A DNA stretch of 5,084 nucleotides from Gammaproteobacteria bacterium (GTDB lineage: Bacteria; Pseudomonadota; Gammaproteobacteria; UWMA-0217), in NCBI GenBank assembly GCA_027031685.1, contig JALVPS010000249.1:1-5084 (forward strand), written 5' to 3'. Below the pieces are notes generated by a model. The model did no database searches and had not been told where the DNA came from. It saw only the letters and a program-made list of their open reading frames with translations. Positions 1-5,084 of this stretch are shown piece by piece (position 1 is the first letter of the stretch; the number at the start of each line of letters is the position of its first letter). The translations under genes and the position numbers were made by a program.

Positions 1-22
1 TTTCGGCTCGCCCGTTGGCCAG

Positions 23-39
23 CTCGGCTATTGGCCGAG
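23..39 (-). other. Small hairpin over the stop codon of the TPR gene
   Basis: CTCGGC (23-28) and GCCGAG (34-39) form a perfect 6-bp stem with a 5-nt loop; the TAG stop codon (minus strand, 30-28) sits in the loop and stem base. No T-run follows on the minus strand within the 22 bases left, so an intrinsic terminator is not supported. The real terminator may lie to the left of the window. Confidence 0.25.
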
Positions 40-2427
40 GTTTTTGAAGAGCTTCAGGGCCGCCTTCTTTTCGTGCGGTTCCAAGTCGTCTTTGTGCTCC
101 AGGGCGATCGCCAGGTGGCGGCGCGCCGCGTCACGGTTTCCTTGCTGCAGCTGGGCGCGCGCCAGGTGGTATTGGAAACCGCCGTCTTCGGGCGATTCCC
201 GGACGGCCCGTTGCAACAGCCCGACTGCTTCACCAGCGTGCCCCAACTGCAGCGCTATCCAGCCCCGGGAGTCCCACAGTTCCGGATGCTCAATACTGGC
301 CAGTACGGGGAGCAGGTCCTGGAGCTGCTTGGCGTTCTGCCTGGGCTGACGCACCAGCAGCATGGCGAGATTGTTGGCGGCGACCACGTCACGCGGGTTC
401 TTCTGCAGGAGGCTGGTGTAGATCCGCTGGGCCGCCTCGGCATGGCCGGCCCGGTCCTGGAGCACCGCCAGCTCGATTTGCAGGGCACGGGTATCGGGAG
501 CGAGCTGGAGCGCGCGTTGGGCACTGCGGATAGCCGCTTCCACATGGCCCGCCGATGCCTGCACCCGGGCCAGCTGCCACCAGCCACCCACCCAGTCAGG
601 TTGCAGTTTCGTGGCCTGGCGCAGGCTGGCCTCAGCCGCTGCCAGGTCGCCGCGAGCCTTCTGGACCCGTCCCAGCAAGGCATGCAACAGGGCGCTGCGG
701 GGATGCTGCTGGATGGCCTGGCGCACCTGATGTTCCGCTGTATCGTATTGGTGCCGCTCCAGCAGTTCTGCAACCAGCAGGCTGAGCGCCACCGGCGAGT
801 CAGGAGCGGCCGCCACCGCCCGTTTCAGTTCGGCGATGGCCTTGTCGCCATCACCGCGGCTCTGGTTGGCCAGGCCGGCCAACACGTGTCCCAGTGCCGA
901 TCCGGGCTGATTCTGCTGCACCTGTTGGGCAATGGCCAAGGCCTCCCGGGCCTGGTGCTGCTGCAAGAGCAGGCGCACGAGCTGAACAGTGATGCGCGGA
1001 TCTCCGTCCTCGGGATCCCAGGCCTTTTTGAGCCGCTCGATGGCCTGCCGGGGCTGGCCGGCCTGCTGATCCAGACGAGCCAGACCCAGAATGGCCTGCA
1101 CGTCTTTTGGATCGATCTCCAGTACCTTTCGCAGGTTCTGGCGTGCCAGGGCCGTGTCGCCATTCATCTCATGGGCACGGGCCAGGAGATGGCGCACGTG
1201 CTTGCTGGCTGGATAGGCCTTCAGGACGCTGCGCAGGTCCGAGACGGCGTCCAGCGGACGATGTTCCTGCAGGGCGATCTGCGCCCGGATCAGCAGGGCA
1301 TCCGGGTCACGTGGGGAGTCCGCCAGCACGGCCTCCACCAGCTGCCGGGCGGCATCGGTCTCCCCCTGCTGCAGACGGATCGCCGCCAGGGCATTGCGTG
1401 CCCGTTCCCGCCAGTTGCCGCGCCCCTTACGCTTGAGAAGATCGTCATAGACCACGGCCGCTTCATCCAGCCTGCCGGCGCTGCGCAACAGGGCGCCGCG
1501 ACGCAGGGCAATGGGCACCGGGTCGTCGGCCTCCGCCTGCAGTGTCTTGAGTTTGGCCAGTGCGGCGTCCAGACCGCGCTGCTGCACCAGAAAGTCGGAC
1601 AGCAGCTGCAAAGCCTGCGAATTGTCCGGTAGCTCCTGCCAGGTCCGGTACAGAAAGGCCTCGGCCTTGTCCGGCCTGCCCTCGGCCAACAACACCTTGG
1701 CCATGAGGTGGCGCAGGTGAATGGCGCCCGGTTCTTGCTGGAGGGCCTGGCGCAGTACTCGTTCGGCGCGCGGCCAATCCTCCATTCGCATGAGCAGCTG
1801 CACGTAGAAGTCCCTAATGGCCGGGTCATCCCCCGCCTGCTGCCAGGCGCGGGAGGCCAGTTCCAGGGCCCGCGTCACCTGACCGTCCTGGAACAGAAAC
1901 GCGGCGTAAATCTGCGCAGCTTCGGGCAGGCCGGGCTGCTTGCGCCAGGCCTGTTCAGCCAGTTTCAGGGCTGTATCGAGGTCGTTGCGTTGGCCGGCGA
2001 GCTGGGCGCGAATCAGCAGGCTGCCCGCGTTGCCCGGCAACGCCTTTTCCAACCGCTCGGCCGTCTTGAGGGCATCATCGAGCTCGCCGGCCTCGATCTG
2101 GATCAGACCGGTGCGCAGCCCGGCACGCAGTGCCTTGTTGTCGAGTTGAAAGGCACTGCGATACGCGGCAAAGGCGTTGCCGATCTCACCCAGGCGAACG
2201 TAGGTATCTCCCAGCAGCACCCGGGCCGGGACGTTGTGGGGGTTCTCCTTCAGGGCGTTACGCAACTCGACGCGGGCCTTGCTGTAGTTGTGCTCGGAAA
2301 AGAAAGAGCGGGCTTTCTGCAAGTGCGCCTCGCTGGCCTGCTCGTCATGGCCGCCACATGCGGCGATGAACAGGACGAGGGCGATGAGAAGGAGGCTGGT
2401 GCGCATCCTGGCCGACACTGGGGTCAT
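28..2427 (-). CDS. PrsT-like TPR-repeat outer-membrane lipoprotein
   Basis: This is a 799-residue protein counted from the ATG at 2427; the stop is TAG at 30-28. The N-terminus is a lipoprotein signal: basic MTPVSARMR, a hydrophobic stretch, then lipobox IAAC with Cys24 as the lipidated residue. Gly at +2 argues against inner-membrane retention, so periplasm-facing outer-membrane anchoring is expected. From about residue 32 almost the whole chain is roughly 22 tandem 34-residue TPR units (examples: YSKARVELRNALKENPHN and AAEASLRQATKLQPDW), an all-helical protein-binding solenoid. The C-terminal pattern ANNLAMLL (684-691), WDSRGW (718-723) and FQYHLARA (751-758) resembles the end of the PrsT family of PEP-CTERM/exosortase-associated TPR lipoproteins; about 800 residues is slightly short for that family as I recall it. 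No exosortase or polysaccharide gene is visible, so the subfamily is tentative. Start choice: the 2427 ATG has a weak GGAA upstream; the ATG at 2406 gives a more compact signal peptide but has no spaced Shine-Dalgarno; a GTG at 2478 would put 40 residues before the lipidated Cys and is unlikely. Confidence 0.9.
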   Translation of the reverse strand: MTPVSARMRTSLLLIALVLFIAACGGHDEQASEAHLQKARSFFSEHNYSKARVELRNALKENPHNVPARVLLGDTYVRLGEIGNAFAAYRSAFQLDNKALRAGLRTGLIQIEAGELDDALKTAERLEKALPGNAGSLLIRAQLAGQRNDLDTALKLAEQAWRKQPGLPEAAQIYAAFLFQDGQVTRALELASRAWQQAGDDPAIRDFYVQLLMRMEDWPRAERVLRQALQQEPGAIHLRHLMAKVLLAEGRPDKAEAFLYRTWQELPDNSQALQLLSDFLVQQRGLDAALAKLKTLQAEADDPVPIALRRGALLRSAGRLDEAAVVYDDLLKRKGRGNWRERARNALAAIRLQQGETDAARQLVEAVLADSPRDPDALLIRAQIALQEHRPLDAVSDLRSVLKAYPASKHVRHLLARAHEMNGDTALARQNLRKVLEIDPKDVQAILGLARLDQQAGQPRQAIERLKKAWDPEDGDPRITVQLVRLLLQQHQAREALAIAQQVQQNQPGSALGHVLAGLANQSRGDGDKAIAELKRAVAAAPDSPVALSLLVAELLERHQYDTAEHQVRQAIQQHPRSALLHALLGRVQKARGDLAAAEASLRQATKLQPDWVGGWWQLARVQASAGHVEAAIRSAQRALQLAPDTRALQIELAVLQDRAGHAEAAQRIYTSLLQKNPRDVVAANNLAMLLVRQPRQNAKQLQDLLPVLASIEHPELWDSRGWIALQLGHAGEAVGLLQRAVRESPEDGGFQYHLARAQLQQGNRDAARRHLAIALEHKDDLEPHEKKAALKLFKNLGQ

Positions 2428-2498
2428 GAGCGGTTCCGTCGTTTGGCTGAATGGAAGGTCAGCGCATTGATAGAGCACTCACACGCACGCGACAACCC

Positions 2499-2527
2499 TT
2501 TATCCGCCCCGGTGTGATGGGGTTCAA
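2499..2527 (-). promoter_or_regulatory. Putative sigma70-type promoter of the TPR lipoprotein gene
   Basis: Read on the minus strand, TTGAAC (2527-2522) is followed after exactly 17 bp by GATAAA (2504-2499). Each hexamer matches its consensus (TTGACA, TATAAT) at four of six positions. Transcription would begin near 2492 and leave a leader of about 65 nt to the ATG at 2427. A start site near 2492 would exclude the GTG at 2478 only weakly, since it still lies inside the transcript. Seen by eye only. Confidence 0.42.
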
Positions 2528-2528
2528 A
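2513..2528. promoter_or_regulatory. Crp/Fnr-family-like palindrome
   Basis: TGTGA, six bases, then TCAAA matches the Crp consensus TGTGA-N6-TCACA at nine of ten defined positions. It overlaps the predicted -35 and spacer of the minus-strand promoter, centred about 28 bp upstream of the inferred start site. That position fits repression better than activation of that gene. A chance match in a 5-kb window is possible, and no regulator gene is present. Confidence 0.25.
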
Positions 2529-2689
2529 CCGATGGCGAGACCAGACCCGTATCGCTGCAAGCTGCTCTCCCGACAACAACAGGACGGAACCGGCCCCCAC
2601 ATTGCCAAGCGGACAGATTGGGGCGGTGGTGGCCACATCACTTGCACGCCCCGAGCTCGCACCCGCGCGGTGGCCGTCCCGTTCCGTTC

Positions 2690-2695
2690 TATACT
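2690..2695 (+). promoter_or_regulatory. Putative -10 element of the hydrolase gene
   Basis: TATACT matches the sigma70 -10 consensus at five of six positions and stands out in very GC-rich surroundings. No good -35 hexamer lies 15-19 bp upstream (that stretch is around GCGGTGGCC), so the promoter would be weak, activator-dependent or read by another sigma factor. The inferred start near 2702 gives a leader of about 41 nt. Confidence 0.38.
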
Positions 2696-2703
2696 CGCTG
2701 CAG

Positions 2704-2718
2704 GGCCCCGTGGGGGCC
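2704..2718 (+). other. Leader hairpin upstream of the hydrolase gene
   Basis: GGCCCC and GGGGCC form a perfect 6-bp all-GC stem around a GTG loop, directly after the inferred transcription start and 9 nt before the Shine-Dalgarno. No T-run follows, so it is not an intrinsic terminator. It could stabilise the 5' end of the message or tune initiation; the function is inferred. Confidence 0.4.
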
Positions 2719-2726
2719 GGCGAGAC

Positions 2727-2735
2727 AGGGAGGGA
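2727..2735 (+). promoter_or_regulatory. Ribosome binding site of the hydrolase gene
   Basis: The purine run AGGGAGGGA contains GGAGG at 2729-2733, nine bases before the ATG at 2743. It is the best Shine-Dalgarno in the window and decides the start of the plus-strand gene. Confidence 0.75.
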
Positions 2736-2742
2736 CGAACCA

Positions 2743-5084
2743 ATGAAGCGCGTGGCGGTGATCGCAGTGCACGGGGTGGCGGACCAGAAGCCGGGCGAGA
2801 CGGCACGCGCGGTGGCGCGGCTGCTGCAGGGCACGGACGGCGGCCGGCGCTACGCCCCGTTCCGGGCCCACCACATCCAGGTGGCCCAGTCGCCGCCGCG
2901 GCTGGCACGGCGGGTGACGGGCAGCGGCAGGGGGCTGGCCTGCGGCCAGCAGGGCGTGGCGGTGCGCCAGGCGCGCCGGGGCCGGCCGGTGGCCACGGAG
3001 TTCAAGGACGCCGACCAGCACATGGCGCCGGACACGGCGGCGGCCGACGACAGCGAGCTGCTGGAGTTCTACTCGGTCATCGAGCAGCTGCAGGACTTCA
3101 CCCCCCACCCGGAGGAGACGGCCTTCGACACGGTGGTGCTGGAGGGGCACCGGCGCGCGCTGGCGGCGGACACGCCGGACGCAAAGGTGGACGTGTACGA
3201 GCTGCACTGGGCGGATCTGTCGCGCCTGCGCAGCGGGCTGCTGTCGGTGTTCTTCGAGTTCTACCTGCTGCTCTTCTTCTTTTCACGTATTGGCGGCATC
3301 ACGCTGGAGCGTGCCCAGGTGCACTTCCGGCGCGGTGGACATGCGTGGTTGTGGAATGCCCTCACCCTGACCCACTGCTGGGCCGAGCTGCTGCTGACGC
3401 TGGTGGTGCCAGCCTTCGCCCTGTGTCTGCTCACCCTGCTGGTGCCGGGCGTGCTGCACTTCGTGCCGGACGGCACCGATCCGCGCGCCCTGGCGGTGCT
3501 GCCGGCGGGGCTGGGGGCACTGCTGTGCGGCGGTGCGCTGTACCACGGCCGGAACCGCGTGCGGCCGGAACGCTGGCCCTGGCTGTATCTGCCGACGCTG
3601 GCCGCGGGGGGTGGGCTGGTCCCGTTGTGGCTGTCCTTCGTGGCGCCCTACAAGGGCCTCATGGCCGCCCTGTGGCTGGTGGCCGCCGGGCTGCTGTATC
3701 TGGTGTTCCGCGCCTACGAGCGGCGCCACCCGGGGGCGCTGGGGGTGGGCGTGTTCACACTGGGCGCCACCGGCCTGGTGTTCGGCCTGAGCCTGTTCAA
3801 TGCGCTGCGCCCGGACACGCCACTGGGCACGGTGGAGGCGGCGCTGGAGGCGGGCCGTCTGCTGCTCTACCCCAACGTGGCGGCCTGGGCGCTGTTCGTG
3901 GCGGCCACCGCGGCCGTCTCCGTGCTGGGCTGGCTGGCGCAGGGACTCACGCCACCGGCCGAGCGCGAGGTGGCACGCGCCTCGGTGTGGACGGCCAACC
4001 TGAGCCTGGTCATCCCTGGCCTGCTGGTGCTCATCTTCAACGTGGCCCTGTGGCGGGCGCTGGTGGTGTACATCGAGCAGGCCGGCCTGTTGCCCCAGGA
4101 GGCCATGTTCACCACCCCCGCCGATCTGGCCGACACCATCCTGCTGCCCGGTTTCTCGGTGGGCGTGGCCCTGCTGGCCGTGGCGGCACTGGGCACGGTG
4201 TGGACCATCTCGCCGGCCGCCCTCAGCGAGCTGTGGCCGGCACAGGCGGAGCGCGACGGCAACCGCTGGCTGGGACACACCCTGAGTGCCGGCTTTCGCG
4301 GCATGCGTTGGAGTGGCGAGATCCTGCGCGCCCTGCTGGTGGCGGGCATGCCCTTCAGCGCCTGGATGTGGGCCGAGGGCCTGTGGCCGTGGCCGGAAGT
4401 CGATCAGGCCGTGGCCCTGGGGGCCGGCGCGGTGCTGGCGGTGATGATCAGCGCACGTGGGCCGCTGGGCTTTCTCGGGCTGGGCTTCCGCGCCGTGCTG
4501 GACGTGGCCCTGGACGTGGCCAACTGGCTGCGTATGACACCGCGCGAACGCACCGTGCGGGCGCGCATCAGCCAGCGCTACCTGTCGCTGCTGCGCCATG
4601 TGCTCACCTGGCGCGACCCGCGCGACGGGGCCGGCTACGATGGCGTGGTCATCGTGGCCCACAGCCAGGGCACGGTCATCACCGCCGACCTGCTGCGCTT
4701 CCTCCACTGGCAGTACGCCGACTCCGGTCTGTCGCCCGATCCGGCCCTCACCCCCCTGCTCGAGGGCCGCGTGCCGGTGGCCTTCCTGAGCATGGGCTCG
4801 CCGCTGCGCCAGCTCTACGCCCTGCGCTTCCCGGTGCAATACCGCTGGGCCGCCTGCCACGACGAATGGCAGCTGCGCCACGGCTACCCGCAGAAGTGCC
4901 GCGCCCACGGCCCGGATCCCACCCGCCTGGGTGTGGTGCGCTGGTCCAACCTGTACACCAGCGGCGACTACGTGGGCCGCCACCTGTGGCACCCCGACGA
5001 CAGCGAGGCCGCCTGGTCCGGCGAGTGGTCGGCCCCGTTCGAGGCGCCCTGCGCCGAATGCTGCCTGGGCGCCGGCGCCCACAC
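2743..5084 (+). CDS. Polytopic membrane alpha/beta-hydrolase with split catalytic core, 3' end cut by window
   Basis: An open frame runs from ATG 2743 to the window edge: 780 complete codons with no stop. The start is fixed by a strong Shine-Dalgarno and by a first beta-strand that begins at once (RVAVIAVHGVADQ). HG (residues 10-11) is the oxyanion-side motif of alpha/beta-hydrolases. Residues 12-165 are soluble, including YELHWADLSRL near 152-162. About ten hydrophobic segments follow, at roughly 213-238, 250-267, 280-300, 305-322, 332-352, 379-398, 418-437, 469-489, 528-545 and 555-571. The core then resumes: VVIVAHSQGTV holds the nucleophile elbow with Ser641; FLSMGSPLRQLY (681-692) looks like the next core strand; Asp742 in SGDYVG is a candidate acid; the catalytic His is probably at or just past His780 (GAH) at the edge. 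There is no signal peptide, so the N-terminus should be cytoplasmic. An esterase, lipase or thioesterase-like activity is likely, but the substrate is unknown. I recall similar uncharacterised bacterial proteins but cannot name a family. Reverse-strand open frames here are GC-driven shadows. Confidence 0.88.
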   Translation, partial: MKRVAVIAVHGVADQKPGETARAVARLLQGTDGGRRYAPFRAHHIQVAQSPPRLARRVTGSGRGLACGQQGVAVRQARRGRPVATEFKDADQHMAPDTAAADDSELLEFYSVIEQLQDFTPHPEETAFDTVVLEGHRRALAADTPDAKVDVYELHWADLSRLRSGLLSVFFEFYLLLFFFSRIGGITLERAQVHFRRGGHAWLWNALTLTHCWAELLLTLVVPAFALCLLTLLVPGVLHFVPDGTDPRALAVLPAGLGALLCGGALYHGRNRVRPERWPWLYLPTLAAGGGLVPLWLSFVAPYKGLMAALWLVAAGLLYLVFRAYERRHPGALGVGVFTLGATGLVFGLSLFNALRPDTPLGTVEAALEAGRLLLYPNVAAWALFVAATAAVSVLGWLAQGLTPPAEREVARASVWTANLSLVIPGLLVLIFNVALWRALVVYIEQAGLLPQEAMFTTPADLADTILLPGFSVGVALLAVAALGTVWTISPAALSELWPAQAERDGNRWLGHTLSAGFRGMRWSGEILRALLVAGMPFSAWMWAEGLWPWPEVDQAVALGAGAVLAVMISARGPLGFLGLGFRAVLDVALDVANWLRMTPRERTVRARISQRYLSLLRHVLTWRDPRDGAGYDGVVIVAHSQGTVITADLLRFLHWQYADSGLSPDPALTPLLEGRVPVAFLSMGSPLRQLYALRFPVQYRWAACHDEWQLRHGYPQKCRAHGPDPTRLGVVRWSNLYTSGDYVGRHLWHPDDSEAAWSGEWSAPFEAPCAECCLGAGAH

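Larger units (their letters stand above)
2428..2742. other. Divergent intergenic region
   Basis: This 315-bp stretch lies between the two divergent start codons. It contains candidate promoters for both genes, a Crp-like palindrome, a leader hairpin and the Shine-Dalgarno of the plus-strand gene, each listed separately. The middle part, about 2530-2680, shows no convincing open frame, RNA gene or repeat. A short GTG-started in-frame extension of the minus-strand gene reaches 2478 but carries no recognisable sequence. Confidence 0.7.

Noticed and set aside
1..40. Intrinsic terminator for the TPR gene
   Set aside because: A 6-bp hairpin exists over the stop codon, but no T-run follows on the minus strand before the window ends.
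31..1632. Long plus-strand open frame of about 533 codons opposite the TPR gene
   Set aside because: It lies wholly antisense to a protein with a clear signal peptide and regular TPR units. Its own translation shows no repeat or domain pattern beyond mirrored composition; it is a GC-driven shadow.
1708..2517. Plus-strand open frame of about 269 codons over the 5' half of the TPR gene
   Set aside because: It is antisense to the lipoprotein signal and first TPR units, and has no Shine-Dalgarno or recognisable motif.
2458..2555. tRNA-like look on the plus strand: D-arm-like GCGCATTGATAGAGC and T-loop-like GGTTCAAACC
   Set aside because: The D stem has a mismatch, the T stem does not pair, no acceptor stem can be formed between the ends, and no clear anticodon arm is present. 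The TTGAAC read from the opposite strand is better explained as a promoter element.
2881..3000. Possible frameshift in the Arg-rich stretch of the hydrolase (residues 47-86)
   Set aside because: One alternative frame has a stop in this stretch and the other gives only Gly/Ala/Pro-rich sequence. The used frame keeps a normal third-position GC bias, and sensible protein continues on both sides.
3283..5082. Long minus-strand open frame of about 600 codons opposite the hydrolase
   Set aside because: Its translation is low-complexity and rich in Gln, His, Gly and Arg, as expected for the reverse of a GC3-rich gene. The plus strand has motifs, transmembrane segments, a ribosome binding site and a well-placed start.

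Overview
The window is uniformly GC-rich (roughly 65-70% by eye) with strong G/C preference at third codon positions, and both strands are densely coded. This, together with a Gram-negative type lipoprotein signal and a PEP-CTERM-type TPR lipoprotein, suggests a high-GC proteobacterium, plausibly an environmental gammaproteobacterium. No marker gene fixes the taxon, so this is inference.

Layout. Positions 28-2427 (minus strand) encode a large lipoprotein of about 22 tetratricopeptide repeats. It resembles the PrsT family, the TPR lipoprotein linked to PEP-CTERM/exosortase systems. A 315-bp non-coding stretch (2428-2742) separates it from a divergent gene. This stretch holds a plausible sigma70-type promoter for the minus-strand gene with a Crp-like palindrome over its -35, and a -10 element, a short hairpin and a strong Shine-Dalgarno for the plus-strand gene. 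From 2743 to the right edge (plus strand, 780 complete codons, no stop reached) runs a predicted alpha/beta-hydrolase. Its catalytic core is split: the N-terminal HG motif is separated from the AHSQG nucleophile elbow by about 630 residues that include around ten hydrophobic segments.

How the genes relate. They are divergently transcribed and could share regulation through the intergenic region, but the sequence shows no direct functional link. The TPR protein should be a scaffold anchored on the periplasmic face of the outer membrane. The hydrolase should be an inner-membrane protein with its catalytic parts in the cytoplasm, because a ten-helix model fits the positive-inside rule throughout. 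The most unusual item is this membrane-interrupted hydrolase. I think homologues exist as uncharacterised bacterial proteins, but its substrate and role cannot be read from the window. No RNA genes, insertion sequences, CRISPR arrays or large repeats were seen.
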